From Candidatus Poribacteria bacterium (lineage in GTDB: Bacteria > Poribacteria > WGA-4E > WGA-3G): a stretch of 52,819 nucleotides of DNA. The notes under the pieces were generated by a model. That model ran no database searches, was not told the origin of the DNA, and saw nothing but the letters and a program-made list of their open reading frames with translations. Location: assembly GCA_012270865.1 (NCBI GenBank), contig JAAXHL010000167.1, positions 1-52,819 of the forward strand. Direction: 5' to 3'. The position numbers were made by a program, and so were the translations under genes. Within the stretch, counting starts at the first letter, position 1. Every line of letters starts with the position of its first letter. Of this stretch, positions 35,156 through 44,456 are shown one piece after another.

Positions 35156-36343
35156 TCAGGAGTGTAAATCTTTAACGGAATTTTGGGAAAGCGTTGCGAA
35201 AGCATCAATTGCGTGCTGTATCTCTGTTTCGGTGTGTGTCGCCATGACAGTCAACCTCAGACGGCTCGTGTCTGGCGGTACTGCTGGTGGGCGGATAGCG
35301 GGTGCGAATACGCCTTCGGCGAGGAGTGCCTCTGAGATGTTTGTTGCACGTTGCGGACTTCCTAACACTACCGGAAGGATCTGTGTTTCGCTCGGTAATA
35401 GCGTGTACCCTAAATCAATCAGTGCTAATTTGAGATGTTTTGCATGTAGAAACAGATGTTGCCGGAGTTCAGGTGAGGAACGCATCACGTTGAGAGCAGC
35501 ATTCGCCGCTGCTAAGGTCGCTGGTGGCAAGCCTGTGGTAAAGATGAGACCGCGCGCTTTGTTGATGAGCAGTTCAATCAGTGTGCGACTCCCCGTAATA
35601 TATCCACCGAGCGCGCCGATCGCCTTGCTGAGGGTCCCCATCTGAATAATATCTCTGTTTTCCAGTCCGAAATGTGCAACGGTGCCGCTGCCGTCTCTGC
35701 CCAATATACCAAACCCGTGTGCGTCATCTACAAGTAACATTGCATCGTATTCGGTAGCGAGGTTGTGGATATCGGGTAGCGGTGCGATGTCGCCGTCCAT
35801 ACTGAACACACCGTCCGTCACGATGAGTCGCCGCCGAAACGCTGTGGATTCTGATAGTAGACCCTTAAGATGCTCCACATCGCAGTGCCGATAAACTTTC
35901 TTGGTGGCACGACTGAGGCGGCATCCGTCTATGATGCTGGCGTGGTTGAGTGCATCGCTTAAAATGAGATCGCCTTCACCGGCGAGGATAGGGATGACAC
36001 CGGTGTTAGCAGTATACCCGGAACTAAAAACGAGCGCGGCTTCGGTATTTTTGACTTTGGCGAGATTTGTTTCTAAAGTCGTGTAAAGTTCACTGTTCCC
36101 TGAGATGAGCCGTGAGCCGCTTGCCCCTGTGCCGAAAGTCTGCGTCGCCTCGACAGCAGCGGCGATGACCTGTGGGTGCGTGCTTAATCCCAAGTAGTTG
36201 TTTGAACCGAGCAGCACAACATCGCGCCCATCAAGATTGATTGTCCCCGTCGGTGCGCTCATGACGGTGCGGAGATGGCGGCGTAATCCAGCGTGTTCCA
36301 GTGCTGTAAATTCTGTGTCCAGCCAATCGTAATTATGTGTCAT
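35156..36343 (-). CDS. PLP-dependent alpha-oxoamine synthase (BioF/Kbl type)
   Basis: 395 aa. Fold type I PLP enzyme: [12 protein letters not shown] and [20 protein letters not shown] near the start, [10 protein letters not shown], and the PLP lysine in [13 protein letters not shown]. This covers 8-amino-7-oxononanoate synthase (biotin), glycine C-acetyltransferase and serine palmitoyltransferase; sequence by eye does not separate them and no other biotin genes are near. The reaction condenses an amino acid with an acyl-CoA, releasing CO2. No clear ribosome site before the ATG; a palindromic repeat fills the 58-bp gap from the upstream isomerase gene. Confidence 0.9.
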   Translation of the reverse strand: MTHNYDWLDTEFTALEHAGLRRHLRTVMSAPTGTINLDGRDVVLLGSNNYLGLSTHPQVIAAAVEATQTFGTGASGSRLISGNSELYTTLETNLAKVKNTEAALVFSSGYTANTGVIPILAGEGDLILSDALNHASIIDGCRLSRATKKVYRHCDVEHLKGLLSESTAFRRRLIVTDGVFSMDGDIAPLPDIHNLATEYDAMLLVDDAHGFGILGRDGSGTVAHFGLENRDIIQMGTLSKAIGALGGYITGSRTLIELLINKARGLIFTTGLPPATLAAANAALNVMRSSPELRQHLFLHAKHLKLALIDLGYTLLPSETQILPVVLGSPQRATNISEALLAEGVFAPAIRPPAVPPDTSRLRLTVMATHTETEIQHAIDAFATLSQNSVKDLHS

Positions 36344-36363
36344 AGAAAGCGTGGAGTCTTAAG

Positions 36364-36390
36364 ACAAGCGAGTTTGCAAACCTCGCCTGT
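36364..36390. repeat. Palindrome of the CAGGCGAGGTT family
   Basis: Imperfect inverted repeat with arms ACAAGCGAG / CCTCGCCTGT around TTTGCAAA. Same family as the terminator at 7714-7737, but here without a T run, so it is probably a dispersed element and not a terminator. Confidence 0.6.
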
Positions 36391-36401
36391 AAACGGTATG
36401 T

Positions 36402-37316
36402 CTATCCTGTGAACTGTCTCAGGAAGATGTGGCTCTGCCGTAAGGCGCGTTGCCGCGTTTCTAACGTCTCTTCATAAGCGCGGTCCTCTACTTCAACGCA
36501 GACTGCCCCGTCATAACCGGTATCGCTCAAGACAGAGAAAAAACTCCCCCAATCGACATCACCGAGTCCCGGTAGTTTCGGTGTATGATAGGACAACGGC
36601 GTTGCGAGGATACCGACTTCATCAAGTTTCGCGCGATCCAATCGGACATCCTTCGCATGCACGTGGAATATCCGATCTGCGAAGGTGACGAGCGGTTTCA
36701 GGTAGTCCATCTGTAGCCATATAAAGTGGGACGGATCGAAGTTGAGTCCGAAGTTCGGGGAGGGGATTTCCGCAAACATCCGTTCCCAAATAGCGGGGCA
36801 ATAGGCGAGGTTCTGCCCGGCGGGCCATTCGTCTTCGGTAAAGAACATCGGACAATTCTCGATGCCGACACGGATGCCGTGGTCGGCGGCGAATTGGATG
36901 AGCGGATTCCATACCTGTTTGAAACGGTGCCAGTTCTCATCTATCGTGCGGGTCTGGTCTCTACCGATGAACGTGTTGACGATGCCTACCGATAGCCGTT
37001 CCGCTGCGAGAATCAGTTTTTTGAGATGTTCGCTATAGACAGCCGCCTCCGTCTCATCAGGCGTTAGTGGGTTCGGGTAGTAGCCTAACCCGCTGATCGT
37101 TATCCCGGCATCCGAGACGCATTGTAGGATTTCATCTGCCTCCCTATCGGAAAGATTCGCCACATCAACGTGTGTAACACCTGCGTAACGCCGTTCTGCT
37201 TTACCTTTGGGCCAGCACATCAATTCGACACAATCGAAGCCGGTGTCGGCGGCGAATTGGACGACTTCTGTTAAGGATTGATCCGGTAAAATCGCACTCA
37301 CAAATCCGAGTTTCAT
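36402..37316 (-). CDS. Sugar phosphate isomerase/epimerase (xylose isomerase-like TIM barrel)
   Basis: 304 aa AP endonuclease family 2/xylose isomerase-like barrel. Starts [19 protein letters not shown]; metal-site segments include IENCPMFF (Glu), NFDPSHFIW (Asp/His), FHVHAKDV (His) and [12 protein letters not shown] (Glu). Probably isomerises or epimerises a sugar, inositol or hydroxy acid. Expressed from TTGCAA-17-TAAAAT (37344-37372), with AGAGG 7 nt before the ATG. Divergent from the phytanoyl-CoA dioxygenase and MocA genes, which often share catabolic clusters with such isomerases. Confidence 0.92.
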   Translation of the reverse strand: MKLGFVSAILPDQSLTEVVQFAADTGFDCVELMCWPKGKAERRYAGVTHVDVANLSDREADEILQCVSDAGITISGLGYYPNPLTPDETEAAVYSEHLKKLILAAERLSVGIVNTFIGRDQTRTIDENWHRFKQVWNPLIQFAADHGIRVGIENCPMFFTEDEWPAGQNLAYCPAIWERMFAEIPSPNFGLNFDPSHFIWLQMDYLKPLVTFADRIFHVHAKDVRLDRAKLDEVGILATPLSYHTPKLPGLGDVDWGSFFSVLSDTGYDGAVCVEVEDRAYEETLETRQRALRQSHIFLRQFTG

Positions 37317-37343
37317 AAAAAACCTCTGTTTCGTTTTTTGGAT

Positions 37344-37372
37344 ATTTTACTACAGATAGGGATGGGTTGCAA
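37344..37372 (-). promoter_or_regulatory. Promoter of the sugar isomerase gene
   Basis: Minus strand: TTGCAA (37372-37367), 17 nt, TAAAAT (37349-37344), 28 nt before the ATG. Its upstream end lies 17 bp from the divergent promoter at 37390. Confidence 0.65.
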
Positions 37373-37389
37373 GTGATATGGACATTAAA

Positions 37390-37418
37390 TTGCAAAATAT
37401 GATACAATACGCTATATA
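37390..37418 (+). promoter_or_regulatory. Promoter of the phytanoyl-CoA dioxygenase-MocA-methyltransferase run
   Basis: TTGCAA (37390-37395), 17 nt, TATATA (37413-37418). The same TTGCAA hexamer is used by the divergent promoter. A strong AGGAGGAGGT follows just before the ATG at 37450. Confidence 0.65.
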
Positions 37419-37449
37419 AGCATCTCCAGACACACATAGGAGGAGGTAA

Positions 37450-38289
37450 ATGACACCAGAGCAACGCTATCTGTTTGATGTTACAGGTTATCTACACATC
37501 AAGGGTGCGGTTAAGGGTGAAGCACTAAAGGCGGCACAATCGGCTGTGGATCGGTATATCCTTATGCCGATTGATGAGCGTCCGGAAGGGTTCACGACGC
37601 GTCCTCGCGACTTAGAACCCGGCAAAGGCGGTAGATACGAACACGGTTTCGCTTTCGATAGATCGCTTGAGGCGATGACGGTGCATCCGGCTATCTGGTC
37701 CCTTATCAAAGAGTTTACCTTCGATAAACCGAGGTTTGTTACGGGGACACTCACGCTTGAACAGCACAATCCGGATAGGCAACCGATGGGAACGAACCCG
37801 GCAGGTTTGCACTGTGCACGCGAGGGACGGCACTGGCTCACTCGCTACGAGATCAAAAACAGCCATATCTACTGTAACGACTTCGTGGCGTTCTTTTACT
37901 TAACCGATGTACAACCGGGTGACGGTGGACTTATTGTTATTCCGGGTTCGCATAAGAGCAAATTCGAGAGACCTGAAGACCTTTTGACACCGGGGCCCGA
38001 CGGCATTGATCCTGAACCGGACGACGTTTTCACGAATATTACACCGAAAGCAGGTGATTTTGTCGTCATCTCTGAACTCTTGACGCACGGGGTCTTGCGG
38101 TGGAAACCGAAGGATCGGGATAGGCGTTTTTTGATTCTTCGCTATCGTCCGCAATATGAAGGTAGACCGAGCCTACCTGAAACTATTATCAACCGTTTAA
38201 CACCTGAAGTACAGGAACTGGTGCAAACGGCATCTTATCAACACACGAAAGAGATTGTTAAACAAAATGTTGTCGAATTGAGCGTTTAA
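37450..38289 (+). CDS. Phytanoyl-CoA dioxygenase family protein
   Basis: 279 aa Fe(II)/2-oxoglutarate dioxygenase-like protein. The double-stranded beta-helix is recognisable by FVAFFYLTDVQPGDGGLIVI, PGSHKSKF and the distal His in LLTHGVLRWKP, with the 2-oxoglutarate Arg likely in DRRFLILRYRP. The proximal HxD is not evident; GLHCAREGRH is at that position, as in a subfamily frequent in Poribacteria-like genomes. Substrate unknown; hydroxylation of a small metabolite is the usual guess. Strong ribosome site AGGAGGAGG. Followed 30 bp later by a MocA oxidoreductase. Confidence 0.88.
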   Translation: MTPEQRYLFDVTGYLHIKGAVKGEALKAAQSAVDRYILMPIDERPEGFTTRPRDLEPGKGGRYEHGFAFDRSLEAMTVHPAIWSLIKEFTFDKPRFVTGTLTLEQHNPDRQPMGTNPAGLHCAREGRHWLTRYEIKNSHIYCNDFVAFFYLTDVQPGDGGLIVIPGSHKSKFERPEDLLTPGPDGIDPEPDDVFTNITPKAGDFVVISELLTHGVLRWKPKDRDRRFLILRYRPQYEGRPSLPETIINRLTPEVQELVQTASYQHTKEIVKQNVVELSV

Positions 38290-38319
38290 TGCGATAGAAA
38301 AGCGTAGGGAGGAATTTCA

Positions 38320-39363
38320 ATGGGAACGAATCAATATCGTGCTTGTATTGTTGGGTGTGGTCGAATGGGTGGCACGATCGATGAGGAGGTCCGGGCGACA
38401 CCACACGGTGCTTTGCCGTATTCGCACGCCGCAGGTTATACTGCTTTCGATCGGACAGACCTCGTTGCCGCCGCAGATGTTGTCGAAGAGAAGGCACAGT
38501 ATGTTTGCAATAAATGGGAGATTCCGAAGTATTACTTGGATTATCGCGAGATGATCGTTGAAGAGAAACCGGATATTGTCAGTATCGCCACGCGTCCGGG
38601 GAACCACGCCGAGATTACAGCGTTCGCTGCAGAAAACGGCGTGAAAGGCATCTACTGCGATAAACCGCTTTGTGCGTCTATGGAAGAGGCAGACGCGATG
38701 GTCGAAGTGTGCGAGAAGTATAACGTCAAGTTTAATCTCGGCACGCAGCGGCGTTTCACGCCAGGATACCTCAAGATGCGAGAACTCCTCGAAAGTGGTG
38801 AGCTTGGCGAGAGACGCGCTATTATCGCCTATAGCGGTGGTGCTGCGCTCTGGGGATATACGCACGCGGCGGATATGCTTCTCTTTTTAGCAAGCGATTC
38901 GCCGATTGAATACGTGCAAGGCAATGTCGCCGTTGACGATACGGATTTCGAGGATAACCGCACGGAATCTGATCCTGGGATTGTAATGGGGTTCATCCGT
39001 TTTGAGAACGGTATCAACGCCATTAGCATTCCCGGGACGGCTTATGAGTTTGAGGTGAATTGTAGTGACGGTACGGTGCGTGCACTCAATAACGGACTCG
39101 GTTTTCACCTTCGCAAACGGCAAGGGCAGTTTAACGAAATTTTGGAAGCCCAATTCCCGCCATATCAACGGAAAAGCGGCACCGTTGGCTGTATTGAAGA
39201 CATCGTTGATGCGATTGAGACCGATACTGAGACAAGCGGCAACATTCATCTTGCACACCGAAGCACTGAGATGGTCTTCGCAATCGTCGATTCGCAACGT
39301 CAGCAAGGTAAGCGTATATCAATGCCAATGGAGAACCGAGGTCTCTATCTCGGAAGGTGGTAA
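38320..39363 (+). CDS. Gfo/Idh/MocA family oxidoreductase
   Basis: 347 aa NAD(P)-dependent sugar or inositol dehydrogenase-like enzyme. Rossmann motif CIVGCGRMGG near the N-terminus, the family segment IYCDKPLCAS (EKP variant with D in place of E), and a C-terminal alpha/beta domain (FNLGTQRRFTPGY, GGAALWGYTHAADMLLF). GGGAGG precedes the ATG. In operon with the dioxygenase (30 bp) and the methyltransferase (3 bp). Divergent isomerase suggests a shared carbohydrate pathway. Confidence 0.93.
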   Translation: MGTNQYRACIVGCGRMGGTIDEEVRATPHGALPYSHAAGYTAFDRTDLVAAADVVEEKAQYVCNKWEIPKYYLDYREMIVEEKPDIVSIATRPGNHAEITAFAAENGVKGIYCDKPLCASMEEADAMVEVCEKYNVKFNLGTQRRFTPGYLKMRELLESGELGERRAIIAYSGGAALWGYTHAADMLLFLASDSPIEYVQGNVAVDDTDFEDNRTESDPGIVMGFIRFENGINAISIPGTAYEFEVNCSDGTVRALNNGLGFHLRKRQGQFNEILEAQFPPYQRKSGTVGCIEDIVDAIETDTETSGNIHLAHRSTEMVFAIVDSQRQQGKRISMPMENRGLYLGRW

Positions 39364-39366
39364 CCA

Positions 39367-40152
39367 ATGTTCAGAAAAGGTCGAAAAACAGGAAACACAC
39401 ACCGTGGATTCGTAATTTTAGTTGCGTTATTCCTCTTGAGCCATGTAGCAACTGTACCGAGTGATGAGTCGCAATCAGAAACCGATCCGATGCGTCCAGC
39501 GAGTACGCTTTATGAACAGCGCGCCCGTAGTCGAGACGGTATCGGCAAAATTTACATGGGACGCGAAATATCGCAGGTGATGGGACATCAAGGTGCAGAG
39601 TGGTTGGAACGTCCGGAGCGTGAACGTGAAGAGATGCCGAGCCGTCTCGTGGAACTTCTGAAACTCAAAGAGGGAGATGTTGTAGCGGATATCGGTATTG
39701 GGACGGGATACATCGCTCGGCGGATCTCACCGAAAATCGGTGAGACAGGCACCATCTATGGCGTTGAAATTCAGCAAGAGATGCTTGACATCCTTGCTGA
39801 GAAGATGGCGGCAGAAGGTATTACGAATATCAAAGGGATTTTAGGCACGATTACCGATCCGAAGCTGCCTCCGAATTCGGTGGATTTGGCGATTATGGTG
39901 GATGTCTATCACGAATTTTCGCATCCTTATGAGATGATGCAGAACATCTGTCGGGGTCTGAAGATAGGGGGTAGGGTGGTTTTTGTTGAATACCGCTTGG
40001 AAGATGACAATGTGCCGATTAAACGTTTGCACAAGATGAGCGAATTGCAGGTGATTAAGGAGGCGACACCGCACCCGCTTTCTTGGATTGAGACGCTTGA
40101 CGATCTACCGTGGCAGCATATCATCATCTTTGAGAAGGTTGGTGATCAGTAG
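39367..40152 (+). CDS. Exported class I SAM methyltransferase-like protein
   Basis: 261 aa. The N-terminus has an export signal (KTGNTHRGFVILVALFLLSH, cleavage around VATVPSD), then a methyltransferase domain: VADIGIGTGYIARRIS (motif I), IYGVEIQQEMLD, and LAIMVDVYHEFSHPYEMM. Because SAM is cytoplasmic, an exported methyltransferase is puzzling; such proteins recur in planctomycete-like genomes. It could instead be anchored with the domain inside the cell. AAGGTGG precedes the ATG, only 3 nt after the MocA stop. Confidence 0.85.
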   Translation: MFRKGRKTGNTHRGFVILVALFLLSHVATVPSDESQSETDPMRPASTLYEQRARSRDGIGKIYMGREISQVMGHQGAEWLERPEREREEMPSRLVELLKLKEGDVVADIGIGTGYIARRISPKIGETGTIYGVEIQQEMLDILAEKMAAEGITNIKGILGTITDPKLPPNSVDLAIMVDVYHEFSHPYEMMQNICRGLKIGGRVVFVEYRLEDDNVPIKRLHKMSELQVIKEATPHPLSWIETLDDLPWQHIIIFEKVGDQ

Positions 40153-40229
40153 ATCAATTATTGGGTGGATCTTCTCTGATAATCCTTGCTTGCTGCTTTG
40201 AAGACAGTATCAATCGCACCAAAAATGTT

Positions 40230-40258
40230 TGACAAAAGCGCAACCGTATCGTAGAATA
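40230..40258 (+). promoter_or_regulatory. Promoter of the PSD1 gene
   Basis: TTGACA (40230-40235), 17 nt, TAGAAT (40253-40258). The expected transcript has an unusually long leader of about 130 nt before the ATG at 40396. The rest of the 40153-40395 gap shows no ORF. Confidence 0.75.
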
Positions 40259-40395
40259 TGGCAACGTTGCTAAACTTTTTGGTCAACGAAACGTCACAAA
40301 TTGCCAAATCTTGTATGGGAAATTGCAGTTTAGATTTTTAGCATAGAAAACTAATAAGTTTCGGACTACAACGCTGAAACAGGGAGAGAATTTCT

Positions 40396-43300
40396 GTGAA
40401 AATCGCTAAAAGTTCAATTCCACTATTCGCTGTGTTGGTGTGTTTCTGTCTTGCTGTGTTCGGGGGTCCCTTGGCATTTGCAGAACATCACGAAACGGAG
40501 CAAGCGAGCATAAATTACAACCTTGATATTCGTCCGATTCTTGCGGATAACTGCTTCGCTTGCCACGGACCGGATGCTAAGACCCGACAGGCTGACCTCC
40601 GACTTGACACGAAAGCAGGCGCGTTCTCCGAACCGAGCGGATACCCCGTCATTGTCCCCGGTAAACCTGAAGAGAGCGAACTCCATCTTCGCATCGTATC
40701 CGAAGATGAGACCTATCGCATGCCGCCATCGGACTTCAATAAGACCCTAACACCGGAGCAGATTGAAGCCGTTACGCAGTGGATTCGCGAAGGCGCACAG
40801 TGGGAAGAACACTGGGCATTCACGCCACTTGCGCAACCGATGTCGCCTACTGTCAAGAACAAAGACTGGGTGCGAAACCCGATCGACGCGTTCATCCTCT
40901 CACGGCTTGAAAAAGAGGGTCTACAACCCGCAGGCGAAGCCGATAAACGTACCCTCATCCGACGCTTAAGTTTTGATCTCACAGGTTTACCGCCGACGCT
41001 TGAAGAGATACACCGATTCCTTAATGACGACTCGCCAAACGCATACCAAAATCTTATTGAGACTTTCATGGCGAAACCCGAATACGGTGAACATCTGGCG
41101 CGTTTCTGGTTAGATGTCGCACGCTACGGCGATACGCACGGACTGCACTTGGATAACTACCGCGAAATGTGGCCCTATCGGGATTGGGTTATCAAAGCAT
41201 TCAACGAAAATATGCCGTTCGATCAGTTCACGATTGAGCAGTTGGCAGGCGACTTGTTACGGGAACCGACACTTGATCAGCGTGTCGCTACCGGTTTCAA
41301 TCGGAGCCACGTTACGACAAGCGAAGGCGGTTCCATCGCTGAGGAATACTATGTCCGATACGCCGTTGATAGAGCCAACACCACAGCCACCGTCTGGATG
41401 GGATTAACTGCTGGTTGTGCACAGTGCCACGACCACAAATACGACCCAATTACGCAGAAGGAATACTATCAGCTCTACGCCTACTTCAATAACATCACTG
41501 AGAACGCGATGGACGGTAACCGCAAGGATTCGCCGCCAGTCGTGAAACTGCCGACACCAGAGCAGAAGACCCAACTCGCGAACTATGACGCGCAAATCGC
41601 CGATTTAGATGGACAGAGCAAGGGTCCCCTGCCACTTGTTGATACTGCACAAATCGCATGGGAGAACAGAATACCGCAGTGGACGCATATTAAACCGAAT
41701 GTTGTGCTCTCACAAGGTGGCGCGACGCTTGAAATTCAGGAAGATAGTTCCGTTTTAGCGAGCGGTACGAATCCAGACAAAGAGGTCTACGAGGTTATTG
41801 TTGAACTGCCGTCTGGTAATTGGAGTGCTTTGCGACTCGAAGGTATCCCGGACAAATCCTTACCAGCGAGTGGTATCGGACGCAGCGATAACAGCAATGT
41901 GGTTCTGACAGGACTTTCTGTTGATGTTGTCCCCGCTTCAAAGGCAGAGGAGGTCCTTAACGCTGCCAAGGCGGCGGCAGAGGAAGCAGCGGCAGCAGCA
42001 GAAGCTGCGAAAATGTTAGAAGCAGCAGAAGAAGAAGTGCCGGAAACCGATGTTGCCGAAGAAGCACCACCGGAGACGGAGACTGCTGAAGAACCTGCGC
42101 CGGAAACGGATGTTGCCGAAGAAGCACCGCCAGAAACGGAGACCGCTGAAGAACCCGCACCGGAGACCGATGTTGCTGAGGAGGCACCACCGGAAACGGA
42201 GACCGCTGAGGAGCCTGCCCCGGAGACCGATGTTGCTGAAGAAGCACCACCGGAAACGGAGACTGCTGAGGAAATAGCCGAAGAAACTGAAGAAACTGAG
42301 GCAGCCGAAGCAACGGAAACCGAGACAGCAGAAGATACTCAGGCCGCAGAAGCGCCAGCGGAAACTGCTAAAGAAAATGATCCGTGGACATCCATCCCGA
42401 TTGTACAAGCCTGGGCGGATTACGAACAGCCAAATGGCGATTTTGTTATTGTGAATGCAATCGACGATAAACCTGAAACCGGATGGGGATTGGAAAGTAA
42501 TAGGAATCCGGGCAACAGTCGGCAAGCGATCTTTCTGCTCGCTAACCCGCTCGGTGAAGAAGGCGGCGTGTTAAGGATTCGGCTTAAACATGAATCTGAA
42601 CACGCTAAACATCATTTCGGACGGTTCAGATTTGCTGTTACGGATGTCCCAACGATCTACCCGATGGGTTCTAAAGTATCGCTTGGAAACTGGCATTCTG
42701 TCGGTCCGTTTGCTGCCGAACACGGGAACATCGCCTTCTATAACGTTTATGAACCGGAGACCAAGCCTGTTAATACACAGGATAAATTCACCGTCGGTTC
42801 GGAGACGTTGGCGTGGCAACAGCAGACACACTGGTTAGATGGACAGGTTCATAACGACATCGTTGGTGAAAATAGTGCGACATACCTCTATCGGAACATC
42901 GCCTCCGAAACCAGACAGAAAGCGACGCTTTATCTGAGTAGTAACGACGCTTTAAAGGTTTGGGTGAACCAAACGGAGGTGCTTGCGAGCAATATCCAGC
43001 GTGATACGGCACCGGATACGGATAGACTCCAAATCCAACTGAATCCAGGGAACAATGCACTTCTGCTAAAGATCGTCAACTATTCCGGTCCGTCCGGTTT
43101 TTTCTTCCGTGTGGAATCCGATGACCCGATGGTAACAGCGAACATTGTTGATACGATAGCAATCGAAAGAGGGCAGCGCGACGCGAACCAACAGACGCAA
43201 ATCCGAGAATATTACCGTCGAAACGTTTCCAAGGATGAAGACCTGAAAAATCTCTACGCCGATTTAGCGGATGTCCAGAAGAAAAGAAACAGTCTGGATG

Positions 43301-44403
43301 GTTCTATCACCACGACGCTTGTGATGCAAGAAAGAACGGAGCCGCGTGGCGCGTACGTTCTCGAACGCGGTGCCTATGAACACCGAGGCGAGCAGGTTAC
43401 GCCGCAGACCCCGGCAGTCCTCCCACCGATGGTGAAGGGTGCCCCGTCGAACCGATTGTCCCTCGCAAAATGGCTGGTGTCGCCGAAACATCCGCTCACG
43501 GCACGTGTCACGGTAAACCGTTTCTGGCAGAACGTCTTCGGCACCGGGATTGTCCTAACAGCGGAAGACTTTGGTACGCAAGGTACACCGCCGTCGCATC
43601 CCGAACTCCTCGATTGGTTGGCGACCGAATTTGTTGCCTCTGGATGGGATATGCAGGCGATGCTGAAACTGATGCTGACCTCTGCGACGTACCGTCAGGG
43701 TGCGAAGGTTACACCTGAAAAGTTAGAACGGGATGCAGACAATATCTTCCTTTCTCGTGCGCCTCGCTATCGCTTTGATGCTGAGATGGTGCGGGATAAC
43801 GCACTCGCAACGAGTGGACTGTTGTATACGCAGATTGGTGGACCGAGTGTCAAGCCGCCGCAACCAGGGGGTCTCTGGAAAGCCGTCGGGTTTACGGGGT
43901 CTAATACCGACACCTTCGTTAAAGATACGGGTGCGAATAAGATATACCGCCGGAGTCTCTACACCTTCTGGAAACGGACTGCACCACCGCCGCAGATGAA
44001 CATCTTGGATGCGCCATCACGCGAGGCTTGCACCATCCGCCGTGAACGGACGAACACACCGATGCAGGCGTTAATGCTGATGAACGATCCACAGTTCTTT
44101 GAAGCGGCACGTGTTTTCGCAGAACGCACGCTCAAAGAGGGCGGCGAGACACCTGAGGAACGGATCGCCTTTATGTTTGAGATAGCGACTGCCCGCGAAC
44201 CGAAACCCTCGGAAGCCGCGCTAATCGTTGAGACGCTTAAAGCGCACGCAGAAGAATTCAAAGCGGATCCGGACGCAGCCAAAGCACTCATCACTGTCGG
44301 TGAATCGAAATCTGATGCAAACTTGGATGCAGTCGAAGTCGCTACGTGGACGATGATTGCGAACCTAATCCTGAATCTGGACGAAGTCTTGAACAAAGGA
44401 TGA
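40396..44403 (+). CDS. PSD1 / planctomycete cytochrome c protein (DUF1549-DUF1553)
   Basis: 1335 aa exported protein. Signal peptide (residues 1-29), then a planctomycete-type cytochrome c domain with heme site CFACH at 53-57 and the distal segment IVSEDETYRMPP; DUF1549 (about 155-370, with RRLSFDLTGLPPTLEEI and FWLDVARYGDTHG); a Glu/Pro/Thr-rich linker (about 515-660) with four 20-residue repeats; a PA14/galactose-binding-like insert (LYLSSNDALKVWVNQTEVLA, LNPGNNALLLKIVNYSG); and DUF1553 (about 1015-1290, with RLSLAKWLVSPKHPLTARV and TFWKRTAPPPQMNILDAPSR). Family members pair with DUF1501 proteins; the pair is here too, split by an LRR gene. Believed to act in the periplasm on polymers; the role is unproven. 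Confidence 0.95.
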   Translation: MKIAKSSIPLFAVLVCFCLAVFGGPLAFAEHHETEQASINYNLDIRPILADNCFACHGPDAKTRQADLRLDTKAGAFSEPSGYPVIVPGKPEESELHLRIVSEDETYRMPPSDFNKTLTPEQIEAVTQWIREGAQWEEHWAFTPLAQPMSPTVKNKDWVRNPIDAFILSRLEKEGLQPAGEADKRTLIRRLSFDLTGLPPTLEEIHRFLNDDSPNAYQNLIETFMAKPEYGEHLARFWLDVARYGDTHGLHLDNYREMWPYRDWVIKAFNENMPFDQFTIEQLAGDLLREPTLDQRVATGFNRSHVTTSEGGSIAEEYYVRYAVDRANTTATVWMGLTAGCAQCHDHKYDPITQKEYYQLYAYFNNITENAMDGNRKDSPPVVKLPTPEQKTQLANYDAQIADLDGQSKGPLPLVDTAQIAWENRIPQWTHIKPNVVLSQGGATLEIQEDSSVLASGTNPDKEVYEVIVELPSGNWSALRLEGIPDKSLPASGIGRSDNSNVVLTGLSVDVVPASKAEEVLNAAKAAAEEAAAAAEAAKMLEAAEEEVPETDVAEEAPPETETAEEPAPETDVAEEAPPETETAEEPAPETDVAEEAPPETETAEEPAPETDVAEEAPPETETAEEIAEETEETEAAEATETETAEDTQAAEAPAETAKENDPWTSIPIVQAWADYEQPNGDFVIVNAIDDKPETGWGLESNRNPGNSRQAIFLLANPLGEEGGVLRIRLKHESEHAKHHFGRFRFAVTDVPTIYPMGSKVSLGNWHSVGPFAAEHGNIAFYNVYEPETKPVNTQDKFTVGSETLAWQQQTHWLDGQVHNDIVGENSATYLYRNIASETRQKATLYLSSNDALKVWVNQTEVLASNIQRDTAPDTDRLQIQLNPGNNALLLKIVNYSGPSGFFFRVESDDPMVTANIVDTIAIERGQRDANQQTQIREYYRRNVSKDEDLKNLYADLADVQKKRNSLDGSITTTLVMQERTEPRGAYVLERGAYEHRGEQVTPQTPAVLPPMVKGAPSNRLSLAKWLVSPKHPLTARVTVNRFWQNVFGTGIVLTAEDFGTQGTPPSHPELLDWLATEFVASGWDMQAMLKLMLTSATYRQGAKVTPEKLERDADNIFLSRAPRYRFDAEMVRDNALATSGLLYTQIGGPSVKPPQPGGLWKAVGFTGSNTDTFVKDTGANKIYRRSLYTFWKRTAPPPQMNILDAPSREACTIRRERTNTPMQALMLMNDPQFFEAARVFAERTLKEGGETPEERIAFMFEIATAREPKPSEAALIVETLKAHAEEFKADPDAAKALITVGESKSDANLDAVEVATWTMIANLILNLDEVLNKG
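42040..42272 (+). repeat. Four 60-bp in-frame tandem repeats in the PSD1 gene
   Basis: Units begin at 42040, 42100, 42160 and 42220, each encoding PETDVAEEAPPETETAEEPA-like 20-residue blocks. Differences between units are almost all synonymous. The array encodes a flexible acidic linker and is likely to vary in copy number. Confidence 0.85.
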
Positions 44404-44417
44404 TTATACCAAATTGG

Positions 44418-44439
44418 GCGCGACCTTCGAGTCGCGTCC
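44418..44439. repeat. Small palindrome after the PSD1 gene
   Basis: Arms CGCGAC (44419-44424) and GTCGCG (44431-44436) with a CTTCGA loop. No T run follows, so a dispersed hairpin is more likely than a terminator. It lies between the PSD1 stop and the LRR start. Confidence 0.45.
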
Positions 44440-44456
44440 ATTATAAGGTGATCTTG

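Noticed and set aside
40153..40395. Possible riboswitch in the ~130-nt leader of the PSD1 gene
   Set aside because: No recognisable conserved core or terminator-like hairpin could be found by eye.
41957..42525. Long antisense open frames opposite the PSD1 repeat linker
   Set aside because: They arise from the repetitive GAA/GCA-rich coding strand; no ribosome site and low-complexity Leu/Pro/Arg or Phe/Arg products.
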